Positions 16,535 through 25,108 of a DNA stretch of 55,223 nt are shown one piece after another. Origin of the DNA: Komarekiella delphini-convector SJRDD-AB1. GTDB taxonomy: Bacteria > Cyanobacteriota > Cyanobacteriia > Cyanobacteriales > Nostocaceae. A program made the translations under genes and the position numbers. The notes under the pieces were generated by a model. The model did no database searches and was not told where the DNA came from. It saw only the letters and a list, made by a program, of their open reading frames with translations. The first letter of the stretch is position 1, and each line of letters opens with the position of its first letter. Location of the stretch: positions 1 to 55,223 of the forward strand of contig NZ_VJXY01000001.1 of NCBI RefSeq assembly GCF_014831675.1. Reading direction: 5' to 3'.

Positions 16535-17350
16535 CTAACAATTATGTTGATCGGCTTTGTCCTGATCTAGCTGTGTCTTTCTCCAGACTTGGGGCGTTGT
16601 CCCGTGATGTTGGCGAAACTGACGGAAGAAATGAACGGTATTCTGATATCCCACTTTAATAGCAATATCCTCTACTGTTTCGGAAGTAAAAAGGAGTAAG
16701 TAACGTGCTGCTGCCATGCGGCGTTCAATAATCCAGCCTTGCACTGTTTTTCCTGTTTGGCGTCGCACAAGATTAGTCAAGTAAGCCGGGGAATAACCAA
16801 CTTCCTGAGCGATATCACCGAGGTTAATCGGTTGCTGGTAATTGCTTTCAATAAAATGAAACACTTTGTTTAATTGGGAGTTAAATGGAAATATCGAGTT
16901 ACTGTCACTCAGGTTTATAGCATCAGCAGATAGTCGCTCTATGGCTGTTTGGAACGGTGCAGTGTAGCACTGCTGAAGGGTAGCTCGTTTTCTCATACAG
17001 GCTGCGATCGCCCCTAGCAACTCCTCTAACGTACAGGGTTTAGTAAGATAGTCATCTGCTCCTAATTCCATACCTTTACGTATATCAGAACGAGTCGTTC
17101 TCACAGTGACAAAAATCAAAGGAATAATCGCTGTAGAATAGTTTTGGCGTAATTCTTTAAGGATGGAGTAACCATCAAGTTCCGGCACCATAATTTCGCA
17201 AATAATCAAGTCCGGCAAATATTGCTGTGCTTTTAGAAGACCAATAAGACCGTTTTCAGCACCAATAGCACTGAAACCTTCATACTGAAGTGCTTCTATA
17301 AACAGGCTTCGAGTTTGTGCTGCATCTTCAATGACTAGAATTTTTTTCAC
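16535..17350 (-). CDS. Response regulator with AraC-type DNA-binding domain, Glu at phosphoacceptor site
   Basis: A 271-residue protein. The N-terminal receiver (about 3-118) keeps the acidic ED pocket (8-9), the Thr in FVTVRTT and the Lys in LTKPC, but the phosphoacceptor position is Glu52 (IICEIMVPELDG) instead of Asp. The C-terminal AraC/XylS domain (about 165-262) has both helix-turn-helices: INLGDIAQEVGYSPAYLTNL and 'TVEDIAIKVGYQNTVHFFRQF', followed by GTTPQVWRK. It is therefore a DNA-binding regulator. The Glu may mimic the phosphorylated state, making activity independent of a kinase. No kinase gene is adjacent. Confidence 0.92.
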   Translation of the reverse strand: MKKILVIEDAAQTRSLFIEALQYEGFSAIGAENGLIGLLKAQQYLPDLIICEIMVPELDGYSILKELRQNYSTAIIPLIFVTVRTTRSDIRKGMELGADDYLTKPCTLEELLGAIAACMRKRATLQQCYTAPFQTAIERLSADAINLSDSNSIFPFNSQLNKVFHFIESNYQQPINLGDIAQEVGYSPAYLTNLVRRQTGKTVQGWIIERRMAAARYLLLFTSETVEDIAIKVGYQNTVHFFRQFRQHHGTTPQVWRKTQLDQDKADQHNC

Positions 17351-17663
17351 AGTCTCTTATGCCATTTATAAATGGTTAGCTTATAAATTAATCAATCACA
17401 AACAGGATTTATACGCAAAATAGCAAATTTTTATATCCTAGGATAGATATTTTTGTCCCTTGGCTTGATTAGTCCAAAAAAACCGAAGACTCAATACTTT
17501 CTCTTACAAGTACTCAGAACCTCCCTTATAAAAGTGGTAAGTTCCAAATCAAAGAGGAGCACAAAACCTTCTAGAGCTTTTTTTGACGAAAATCGGTGCT
17601 TAAAACCACAAAAAAAGACTTGATTCTCATCTAACTTTAATTACTGTCATTAGCTTCTAAAAT
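17351..17663. other. Intergenic region upstream of the AraC-type regulator, no gene seen
   Basis: AT-rich spacer between divergent genes. The promoter of the AraC-type regulator must lie here by position. No coding remnant or structured RNA was recognised. It continues into a dispersed repeat at 17664. Confidence 0.4.
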
Positions 17664-17800
17664 TAGGCGCGAGCACTTCCAACTGAAAACTAATAACCCA
17701 AAGTCGATTAATCGCAAGCGCTATCAAGCGGGTTTAAATCCCCCACCATACCCCTTAATAACTGTTTACCGTTTACTCTTTACTGTTTACTCTTTACTGT
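17664..17800. repeat. Dispersed ~135-bp repeat, copy A
   Basis: This stretch shares long identical blocks with the reverse complement of 42718-42847, for example CACTTCCAACT, AAAACTAATAACCCAAAG, GCGCTATC and GTTTAAATCCCC, ending in a run of GTTTACTGTTTACT-type heptamers. The homology is imperfect but continuous, so this is a dispersed intergenic repeat. It lies directly upstream of the plus-strand hypothetical gene at 17809. Confidence 0.75.
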
Positions 17801-17808
17801 TTGGTTTT

Positions 17809-18252
17809 ATGCGTCGCCAATTTGCTTTTATTTTAATTTTGCTGCTCTCACTCAGCATTATTACACTATGGTGGCCTATAAATGATTCTGATTGTAACTC
17901 TGAGGCTTTTCTATCATCAAAAAGTCAAAAATTCCAAGTCCAAGCTACTAAGGTTGTTGTTCAACCTTGGCATGGAAAACATCAAGTGTATGGTATTTTT
18001 ATAGTTCCTAATGAATACAAACAAACTCCATTTTTTGTATTAACAGTTATAGGTGCTGGCAACCACTGTTCAAGACCATTTGGCTACAGCCAGAATTTTG
18101 ATGACATATCTGCTGAACCGGGAACCCATCTGGTGAGAGACTTTGTTAGAACTCGCACTGCTTTGCGGCTCATTCTCCAAGGTTTATACTTTCAACTCAA
18201 TGATAAACAAAACTGGACTTTAACCTTTCCTGAATCTAAAGATAGGAGGTAG
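17809..18252 (+). CDS. Hypothetical exported protein
   Basis: The 147-residue protein starts with a clear signal or anchor sequence (MRRQFAFILILLLSLSIITL). The mature part is beta-rich with two Cys (CNSEAF near 30 and HCSRPF near 86) that could form a disulphide. I recognise no family. The last codons and stop (GAT AGG AGG TAG) are part of the heptanucleotide repeat that begins at 18241, so the original C-terminus may have been altered by that repeat. It is flanked by repeats on both sides and has no obvious partner gene. Confidence 0.7.
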   Translation: MRRQFAFILILLLSLSIITLWWPINDSDCNSEAFLSSKSQKFQVQATKVVVQPWHGKHQVYGIFIVPNEYKQTPFFVLTVIGAGNHCSRPFGYSQNFDDISAEPGTHLVRDFVRTRTALRLILQGLYFQLNDKQNWTLTFPESKDRR

Positions 18253-18317
18253 GAGACAGGAGGTAGGAGACAAGACATAGAACACAGGAGATAGGAGATA
18301 AGAGGTAGGAGATAGAA
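18241..18317. repeat. Short tandem heptanucleotide repeats (GGAGRYA type)
   Basis: Degenerate tandem units of the form TAGGAGA/CAGGAGA/TAGGAGG fill this stretch between the hypothetical gene and the M28 peptidase. They are of the STRR type known from heterocyst-forming cyanobacteria. A second array of the same kind is at 50811-50884. Confidence 0.85.
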
Positions 18318-18381
18318 GTCATTAGTCATTAATTATTCTCTTTGCTGCCTCCCCTGCCTCGCAGTCCCCCTATCTTTCTAG

Positions 18382-19446
18382 TCAGGTTGATGGTTGAGTT
18401 TCCAAAACTTTACTTTGTTCTAACAATGTGGTAGTAGCATTTACTACAATCTGGGCTGCTCCTCTAAAAAACGATCGCTCTATGGTAGCTGGGATATCAC
18501 TAGGTTGATGATAGTGAGGAGTACGCAGATTTGCAGTATCAGTTACCAAGACTGCACCGACTCCTTGATACCAAAATGGTGCATGGTCACTGCGTAAAGT
18601 ATCAGGTGCTAGTAAACCTTTAAGAGGAATCGGCAATGTCAGGACTGGTGGAATATTTGATCGCTGCTCTTTATTTAAAGCTATTGGAAGGTTCATCTGT
18701 GAGTTTTGAAAAGCATTCAGCAAAGGCAAATGTTCGGTATCACCAACTACCGCTAAAAAGTCGCCCTTGTCGCTGGGTGGAGTCACAGGTAATCCAACAG
18801 GGTACTGCTGGCATCCAGCAGTGTAACAAGCATATCCCACCATATCCATGACAATTACCCCGCGCAGGTTTTGTAAGCGTGTTGCCTTGCTCACAAAAGC
18901 TTTGCTACCCAAAAGTCCTGCTTCTTCTTTGTCGAAAAAAGCTAACTGCAAAGTCCGTGGCGTTGGACGTGAACCGAAAAGTCGGGCAACTTCCAACACC
19001 ACAGCTATACCACTGGCGTTATCATCAGCACCGGGAGAAGAAGCAACGGTGTCATAATGCGCTGCTACAAGAATAGCTCCAGCTGTTTTGTCTGTTCCTA
19101 AACGTTCGGCAAAGATGTTAGCACCTTCAGAGAAGTTTTCTAACTTGGGTTTCCAGCCTAATTTTCTCAGTTCAGTTGTAATATAAGTGCGAGTACGCGA
19201 TCGCTCTGCTGTCGTATAACGCTGAAAATTCAACTTTTCGATGTGAGCTACTAATTGGTCAGCAGATACTTGCGGCGCAATCTTCACTTTCTGCAACTTT
19301 GGCTGTGGTTGAGCTGTTTCTACTGGAATGCTCTCAACAAGTTCTGGTGGGGAATGCTGAAACAAGCCACTGAGTGCAATACCTCTACTACCCACTACAG
19401 CAATTGCCATTAGCACCAACAGCATCAGCCAAATCCATTTTTTCAT
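18382..19446 (-). CDS. M28-family metallopeptidase (aminopeptidase-like), membrane-anchored
   Basis: 354 residues with an N-terminal membrane segment (about 4-20), then a Pro-rich linker and an M28 domain. The two-zinc site is visible: His130 and Asp132 (AAHYDTV), bridging Asp141 (GADDNASG), Glu174-Glu175 (FDKEEAGLLGS), a later Asp (VIVMDMVGY) and a late His near the C-terminus (DHAPFWYQG or TPHYHQPSD). The family cleaves N-terminal residues from peptides; some cyanobacterial members resemble glutaminyl cyclases. The anchor places it on the outer face of the plasma membrane. The gene has its own promoter region and no operon partner. Confidence 0.9.
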   Translation of the reverse strand: MKKWIWLMLLVLMAIAVVGSRGIALSGLFQHSPPELVESIPVETAQPQPKLQKVKIAPQVSADQLVAHIEKLNFQRYTTAERSRTRTYITTELRKLGWKPKLENFSEGANIFAERLGTDKTAGAILVAAHYDTVASSPGADDNASGIAVVLEVARLFGSRPTPRTLQLAFFDKEEAGLLGSKAFVSKATRLQNLRGVIVMDMVGYACYTAGCQQYPVGLPVTPPSDKGDFLAVVGDTEHLPLLNAFQNSQMNLPIALNKEQRSNIPPVLTLPIPLKGLLAPDTLRSDHAPFWYQGVGAVLVTDTANLRTPHYHQPSDIPATIERSFFRGAAQIVVNATTTLLEQSKVLETQPST

Positions 19447-19657
19447 GTAAATTTCTCTATGTCTCCCAGACTTAGGGTAACGCGAATCTCTAGTCAGAAT
19501 AAATTAGATAAATTGAAATTTTCTTAGCGTACAAAACCCCTGATTGGTATGTGATGTTATGACTAGTTCGTTTCCGTTAGCATTAAAACTTTGGGTTTTA
19601 TTAGAATTTTTTATAGAAATTTTATAGTGAAAAAAAAGATATTACCTCATACTTTTT

Positions 19658-20950
19658 CTAATTATATTCAACTGTTGCTAATAGTTCTGATATATTTTGA
19701 TTGGCAAGCCAAATTAAAAAACCTCTATCTACCACATTCAATCGTCTATTTGTCTGATCATAATCAATAATTATTGGCTTAATACCTTTCTTAACTTGAA
19801 GTGAAGATGTCGATTGTAAAGCTTGAGTTAAATTCCCAGGATTAAGGTTTTTTCCTTGTGGATGACACGATTGAAGTATTTCACGTATTCGTGCATAAGT
19901 AAGTCCCTGCTGTAACTCCTTTAATCCTACTGTAAGAATGGGGTAAAGAATCCATTTATACATCTCAAGTCGTGTATCTTGAAATCCTTCAGAAAATTGA
20001 TGTATAAAAGAAATATATCGCCCATTTTGCTGATTGACAACAGATTTGATTATATTATGCACAAGCAAGCTACCACCAATGATACGCAATTTGCTTTGGG
20101 TTTCTTTTACTTGTTCTTGATGACACGCTTGAGAACAAACTTCTTGGACTATATAAACACTCTCATATGATTCTTTTATAACAGTAGTTTTAAAATGTTC
20201 GGTAAAATTAATATTTAATAATTTAGCTCCCTCATCAATGACTTGCATCAATTCTTTATAAGTCCATTTATCGGCATCTACAGCAATTACACGTCCAGTC
20301 AAATCGCCATTATGTACAATTAGCCTATTTTCTTCTAACCAAACACCTATAATAATAAAACAAAACTCAGATGCTTCATGAAATGCTTTCAATACAACTG
20401 CAAAATCTCTTTGAATGTCTATATCAAGATAATGAAAATCTTCTAAAACAATATACTTTTGAAATTTAATCGCATTCAAGCAAGCAATAATATCATTTAC
20501 ATCGTCTGGATCAATATCAAAATTTTCTAATAAAGTCTCAGTAGTTTTTTGATGTTCTGTGTCTGCTGAAATTGTTCCTTTACTTCCAGCTAGTCCGAAG
20601 AAATTCACTACTCCTTCAAAAGAAGCTGCAACCTTTTGCTTCCCAGAAGCAGTTTGTTTAATAGATTGAGTAGTTTGGTAACCTGCTGCCTTAAGAATAG
20701 CAAGATGTATATCTGTTAACTTCCACTGATTAAGACACTGAATATTAATATATTCGTTAGGTTTAAGGCAACTCTTTTTTAAAGATGTTTTTCCCTGCTT
20801 TGAGCTACCATATATAACAATGTGTCTACTTTTGTCTAAATTTTCAATAAGCTTTTGATCAACGTCTTGCCTCTTTATATAGTTTAAAGGAAGGTCACGA
20901 CGTATACCATAAACATCATTTGTTTTATATATTCTATTGTTAAAAAACAT
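19658..20950 (-). CDS. Orphan P-loop ATPase (AAA/STAND-like)
   Basis: The 430-residue protein has Walker A GSSKQGKTS at 48-56 and Walker B YIVLEDFHYLD with Glu170-Asp171. A possible arginine finger lies in the segment GDLTGRVIAVD, and a C-terminal winged-helix-like region at about 340-425 (ARIREILQSC, NLTQALQSTSSL). The N-terminus (VYGIRRDLPLNYIKRQDVD) is a lead-in typical of ORC/STAND-like ATPases that handle DNA or act as sensors. There is no fused effector or repeat domain. The gene is AT-richer than its neighbours and has no close partner on either side, as expected for a mobile, possibly defence-related gene. The function is unknown. Confidence 0.85.
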   Translation of the reverse strand: MFFNNRIYKTNDVYGIRRDLPLNYIKRQDVDQKLIENLDKSRHIVIYGSSKQGKTSLKKSCLKPNEYINIQCLNQWKLTDIHLAILKAAGYQTTQSIKQTASGKQKVAASFEGVVNFFGLAGSKGTISADTEHQKTTETLLENFDIDPDDVNDIIACLNAIKFQKYIVLEDFHYLDIDIQRDFAVVLKAFHEASEFCFIIIGVWLEENRLIVHNGDLTGRVIAVDADKWTYKELMQVIDEGAKLLNINFTEHFKTTVIKESYESVYIVQEVCSQACHQEQVKETQSKLRIIGGSLLVHNIIKSVVNQQNGRYISFIHQFSEGFQDTRLEMYKWILYPILTVGLKELQQGLTYARIREILQSCHPQGKNLNPGNLTQALQSTSSLQVKKGIKPIIIDYDQTNRRLNVVDRGFLIWLANQNISELLATVEYN

Positions 20951-21377
20951 ATCTTTTATACTCGTAGTTCGTTGACAATTATCTAGTTAAAAGAGGTTTG
21001 TGAATACTATTAAGATACTAATTGAAAGAATGGACAGACATTTTTAAGTAGAGCCTACTTTATATATTAAAATCATACTCTAATTAAAGTATAGCAATAT
21101 ACAGTGTGTAGTGTTATACCTCAAGTTATTAGTTTAGGATTTACGTACGTGTAGGGAGTTTTATGGGTGTTTGCACTTAGGCTTTCTTACTTTTTTCTTT
21201 CTTAAAGTAAACATCAAGTTTGACGCTTTGTCTTTTGACAGAGAGCACAACTTCACTTACAGTGCCGCACTAGGGGAGTACTGAGCAAATAATGAAGAGA
21301 AAACAATTTCTTCTTAATTCTTCAAAATCTCTATTCTTACACTCAGGACTCATGACTTAAAAATCAGAACTTTTTTT
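20951..21377. other. Intergenic region between divergent genes, no gene seen
   Basis: About 430 bp holding, by position, the promoters of the ATPase (minus) and of the TauE/SafE-like gene (plus). TTAAAAGAGGTTTGTGAA near 20987 resembles TTAAAAGAGGTTAGTGAA at 10921, but the match is too short to call a repeat. No RNA gene was recognised. Confidence 0.4.
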
Positions 21378-22559
21378 ATGCTAGATTTGTCGCTGATCAC
21401 AATCCTGGGGTTCCTGGGCAGTTTCGGACATTGCTTTGGGATGTGTGGCCCCTTAACAGTGGCGTTTTCTCTTTCTCAACAGCAGAAAACACCCAATTGG
21501 CGACAGCAATTAAAATTTCACACCCTGCTAAACCTGGGGCGGATGTTGAGCTATGCTCTAGTCGGTGCTGGCATTGGCGCACTGGGTTCGGTATTAGTGG
21601 AGGGTGGACAGCTAGCGGGTGTTGGCAGCGATTTACGCCGTTGGATGGCAATTATCACTGGTGTGATGCTGATTTGGTTTGGGTTAGGACAAGTCAAGCC
21701 TGAGTTATTACCACGTATTCCCGTGTTACATCCCTTGTTGCAGGGCAGTTTACACAATCGTCTGAGTGCGGGAATGGTAAAGCTTTCCTCAAAAACAAGA
21801 TGGTGGACGCCAGCGCTTTTAGGGATGACTTGGGGTTTGATGCCCTGTGGTTTTCTGTATGCTGCCCAAATTAAAGCTGCTGAAACTGGTAATTTGTGGA
21901 TGGGTACGGCAATTATGCTGGCTTTTAGCTTGGGAACCTTACCCACTATGCTCGGTGTAGGCGTCTCTACATCATTAGTAAATAAAGACAGACGTAGTCA
22001 ATTATTTCGGTTAGGCGGCTGGGTTACTATCATCATTGGGGCAATTACTTTGCTGCGGACTGGTGACACAATGGTAGACTACACCGGGCACGCTGCATTG
22101 ATTTGCTTGATTATGGCGCTAATTGCTCGTCCTATTAGTAAGTTGTGGGCATCGCCCCTGCGCTACCGCCGTGCTTTGGGAGTGGGAGCTTTTGTGCTTT
22201 CTGTGGTTCACACCGCCCACATGCTGGAACACTCATTGCAATGGAATTTTGCCGCCTTCTTTTTCTTGCCGCCAGAGTTTCAGTGGGGCATGGCTGCGGG
22301 TGCTGTAGCATTGATATTAATGACCCCCGCTGCTTTCACAAGTGTGGACTCCTTGCAGAAATCTTTGGGCAAGCGTTGGCGACAGATTCATCTATTGGGT
22401 GTGCCAGCTTTGCTCTTGAGTGCCATTCATGCTGTACTAATTGGTTCCCATTACTTGGGTTCCTTACAATTAAATTGGGGGAATAAATTAGCGGCAGTGC
22501 TGATGGGAATTGTCACCCTAGGTGTGTTGCTAGTGCGTAGGGCAAAGCCCTTGCCGTAG
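21378..22559 (+). CDS. TauE/SafE-UreH-like membrane protein, possible metal transporter
   Basis: The protein has 393 residues. The first ~235 form the six-helix UreH/DsbD-like module, with GSFGHCFGMCGPL in helix 1 (His18, Cys19, Cys23) and GLMPCGFLYAA in a later helix. The paired Cys/His pattern is shared with copper- or nickel-handling and cytochrome-maturation proteins. About 150 more residues add four or so helices with His (VVHTAHMLEHSLQW, HLLGVPALLLSAIHAVLIGSHYLG; each quoted only in part) resembling a haem- or metal-binding cytochrome-b-like bundle. It is followed 43 bp later by an exported partner gene. A role in copper/nickel handling is an inference; 'sulfite exporter' is only a family label. 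Confidence 0.82.
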   Translation: MLDLSLITILGFLGSFGHCFGMCGPLTVAFSLSQQQKTPNWRQQLKFHTLLNLGRMLSYALVGAGIGALGSVLVEGGQLAGVGSDLRRWMAIITGVMLIWFGLGQVKPELLPRIPVLHPLLQGSLHNRLSAGMVKLSSKTRWWTPALLGMTWGLMPCGFLYAAQIKAAETGNLWMGTAIMLAFSLGTLPTMLGVGVSTSLVNKDRRSQLFRLGGWVTIIIGAITLLRTGDTMVDYTGHAALICLIMALIARPISKLWASPLRYRRALGVGAFVLSVVHTAHMLEHSLQWNFAAFFFLPPEFQWGMAAGAVALILMTPAAFTSVDSLQKSLGKRWRQIHLLGVPALLLSAIHAVLIGSHYLGSLQLNWGNKLAAVLMGIVTLGVLLVRRAKPLP

Positions 22560-22602
22560 GCATTGCGCTTGTTTTGGTCAAAATTAACTCTAGAAAAGTT
22601 TT

Positions 22603-23274
22603 ATGTCCCCCCAAAATTCCGATAAACCACACTTTTCCAACTCGACTAGGGAACATCTAACGAGCCAGAAGCAAAGGCATAACCAAGGAACCATCAAGTA
22701 TTTATTATTGCTAAATTGTTTAGTTATACCAGTAATTAATGTTTACCCCGCCTCTGCCCATAGTGTGAAAATAGCAGGAGATGTCGGCGGCACTCTCCAC
22801 ATTGAACCAAACGATAATCCCCGCGCTGGAGAACCCACACAAGCCTGGTTCGCGCTTACTCGCAAAGGCGGAAGGGTGATTCCCCTAGCACAGTGTAATT
22901 GCCGACTAGCTGTTTATGCCCAACCCTATGCACCAGGAGAGCCGCCACTACTGGAACCATCCTTAAACCCTGTTGCGGCTGAGCGGTATCAAGGCATACC
23001 AGGTGCAGAAATTGTTTTCCCAAAGCCAGGGATTTATCAGCTGCAACTGAATGGTAAACCAACCTCTGGGGCAACTTTCAAACCGTTTAATTTGAAATTT
23101 GAAGTTACCGTAGCAGCTGGAACTTCTAATAATCCACAAGATTTGCAAGATGTCAATAGCGGTGTAGCACAGGGTGAGTCTAGATTACCGCTTTTGGCGA
23201 TCGCTCTCCCAATTTTGGGATTCGTCGGCATCTTATTTGTCGTACTGCAAAATATGAGAGGGCGAAGAGAGTAA
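22603..23274 (+). CDS. Exported, membrane-anchored beta-domain protein, partner of the TauE/SafE-like gene
   Basis: 223 residues: a basic N-terminus, a signal-type helix (YLLLLNCLVIPVINV, about 34-48) ending at ASAHSV, a beta-rich extracytoplasmic domain (about 52-170), and a C-terminal anchor (LLAIALPILGFVGILFVVL). The mature domain begins with His after the Ala-x-Ala site, as in CopC-like copper proteins, and contains a CNC motif (LAQCNCRLAVY). FixH/CopC-like metal chaperones have this layout. With the upstream transporter it probably forms a two-gene unit. The metal link is inferred. Confidence 0.78.
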   Translation: MSPQNSDKPHFSNSTREHLTSQKQRHNQGTIKYLLLLNCLVIPVINVYPASAHSVKIAGDVGGTLHIEPNDNPRAGEPTQAWFALTRKGGRVIPLAQCNCRLAVYAQPYAPGEPPLLEPSLNPVAAERYQGIPGAEIVFPKPGIYQLQLNGKPTSGATFKPFNLKFEVTVAAGTSNNPQDLQDVNSGVAQGESRLPLLAIALPILGFVGILFVVLQNMRGRRE

Positions 23275-23367
23275 GTTACAACAATCTGGGAAATTCACTG
23301 TCTGAACATCGGTGTTAGACCAGCAAAATCGTGTCGTGGGTGTTGCGGAATGTGTGATTACCAGGGA

Positions 23368-23445
23368 CTACCAAAGCGTTTGCACATGAGGATAGCTCAG
23401 AATCTTCGCATCGCAAGTTACTAAAGGAATTCTACATCGCCTTGC
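23368..23445 (-). pseudogene. VapC-type PIN toxin, C-terminal remnant
   Basis: Directly past the antitoxin stop, a shifted minus-strand frame reads RIPLVTCDAKILSYPHV, then QTLW and a stop at 23368-23370. This is the typical last strand and tail of VapC-like PIN toxins (LVT-x-D-x-x-I). The remaining ~100 residues, including most acidic catalytic positions, are absent, so the toxin has been lost by deletion. Confidence 0.65.
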
Positions 23446-23447
23446 GA

Positions 23448-23681
23448 TCACACCAAGGTTTCCCAAAGTTCCGGCATCGGTTCGTCAAAATCTTTTGCAA
23501 TTACAATTGGCATTCTCCGCAATGGGTAGTAATGATTAGAAGTTCGTTTTGCTTGCCAAGGCACAATACGAGCAACTGGAATGCCATCACGAGTCACCAC
23601 AACTTCAGTTTGAGTCGCTACCACCTCATCAAGTAGCGCTGTGAAGGTACTGTCTGTATCTTGAATGTTGAGATACTTCAT
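23448..23681 (-). CDS. Phd/YefM-type antitoxin (solitary)
   Basis: A 77-residue protein with the Phd-fold start 'KYLNIQDTDSTFTALLDEV', the strand VVVTRDGIPVARIVPW, and a C-terminal toxin-binding tail 'RRMPIVIAKDFDEPMPELWETL'. Antitoxins of this type bind DNA at their own promoter and neutralise a VapC ribonuclease. Here the cognate toxin immediately downstream survives only as a C-terminal tail, so the antitoxin is an orphan. It may still repress its promoter or interfere with related toxins elsewhere. Confidence 0.88.
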   Translation of the reverse strand: MKYLNIQDTDSTFTALLDEVVATQTEVVVTRDGIPVARIVPWQAKRTSNHYYPLRRMPIVIAKDFDEPMPELWETLV

Positions 23682-23860
23682 ACCGCAGATTTTATGCGAT
23701 CGCTTTTACGCTCTAATTCTAAGGGATTCTTTGTGCAACTAACTTCTGACATTTTCATGTCTACCCTTTCAGCCTGACTTCCTTGGGATCTGCTTAATAA
23801 TGTATGAGTGAAGGGGGCACAATTCCCCCGACACTTGTACTTATTTACTTTTGACTTCTT

Positions 23861-24859
23861 TTACTGATGTCGCTTTTGATGCCACTGCCATGCATGAGCA
23901 ACAATATCTTTGATCGATGGATACTGAGGTTGCCAGCCTAAGATAGTTCTGGCTTTCTCGCTAGAACCGATGAGAATTGGTGGATCGCCAGGACGGCGAT
24001 CGCGTTCTTCTACTGGTATCGAAACTCCTATAACTTGCTCAGCAGATGCAATTACTTCTCTAACAGAAAAACCGCTGCCATTGCCTAAATTAAAAATTTC
24101 ACTATCGCCACCTTTTAATAGATATTCCAATCCCAAAACGTGAGCGTCTGCCAAGTCGCTCACATGAATATAATCACGAATACAAGTACCATCAGGCGTG
24201 GGGTAATCAGTGCCGAAAATCGAGATGGATTCTCGCTTACCTAAAGCTGTCATCAGTACCAAAGGAATTAAATGGGTTTCTGGGTTATGATCCTCGCCCA
24301 GCAAGCCATTAGGATCAGCACCAGCAGCATTAAAATAGCGGAAACGCACCGATTTGAAACCATAAGCAATATCAAAATCAGAAAGAATCCGCTCCACCAT
24401 TAGCTTAGTAGCGCCATAGGGATTGATCGGATTTTGGGGATGATTTTCTGGAATTGGTACGAATTCCGGTACACCATAGGTGGCGCAAGTGGAAGAAAAG
24501 ACAAATTTATTCACAGAAGCAGCTAGCATTGCTTCTAACAGGGTCAGAGTACCCAGGACATTGTTACGGTAGTATTTGGCAGGGTCAGTTACCGATTCTC
24601 CTACGTAGGCATAGGCAGAAAAGTGCATTACAGCGGTAATATCATGGGTTTTAAATAAGTGATCCAGCAGTGGGCGATCGCCTGTATCGCCGACTACTAA
24701 TTCTACCTGTAAAACCTTTTCTACTAAGTCACGATGCCCGTACACCAAATTATCAAGTATGACAACGTCATAACCTGCTTGCTTGAGAGCAAGCACTGTA
24801 TGGGAACCAATATATCCAGCTCCCCCTGTCACTAGAATAGTAGGCTTTCCAGACGACAT
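23861..24859 (-). CDS. galE: UDP-glucose 4-epimerase
   Basis: GalE interconverts UDP-glucose and UDP-galactose for polysaccharide and glycolipid synthesis. The extended-SDR protein has the NAD motif TGGAGYIGSH (11-20), catalytic Ser/Thr in FSSTCATYG (about 121-129), and Tyr148 with Lys152 (NPYGATK). The RYFNAAGADPNG and IRDYIHVSDLADAH motifs specific to GalE are also present. I start it at ATG 24859 (332 residues) because AAAGGA lies 6-7 nt upstream; a start 10 codons earlier is possible. It stands alone. Confidence 0.95.
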   Translation of the reverse strand: MSSGKPTILVTGGAGYIGSHTVLALKQAGYDVVILDNLVYGHRDLVEKVLQVELVVGDTGDRPLLDHLFKTHDITAVMHFSAYAYVGESVTDPAKYYRNNVLGTLTLLEAMLAASVNKFVFSSTCATYGVPEFVPIPENHPQNPINPYGATKLMVERILSDFDIAYGFKSVRFRYFNAAGADPNGLLGEDHNPETHLIPLVLMTALGKRESISIFGTDYPTPDGTCIRDYIHVSDLADAHVLGLEYLLKGGDSEIFNLGNGSGFSVREVIASAEQVIGVSIPVEERDRRPGDPPILIGSSEKARTILGWQPQYPSIKDIVAHAWQWHQKRHQ

Positions 24860-25108
24860 AGTTTTTCCTTTGAAATTGATAATACCCACTTAGGTTAATT
24901 CACTGGTGCCACATTACTCATGTGGAAAATTCCAAATAATGGACGCAGTATCAAAAAATTGCACTAAAATCACTACGACGGTAGTCTTTGGGTGTGAGGT
25001 TAGAGGTATTTTAAGTCAGGTAATGGTGCGATTACAGTTTGACGATAAAATAAATCCACTTCCCGAACCCTCTAGGCTGACTGCACCAGAAAATTCGAGA
25101 GTGAATCT

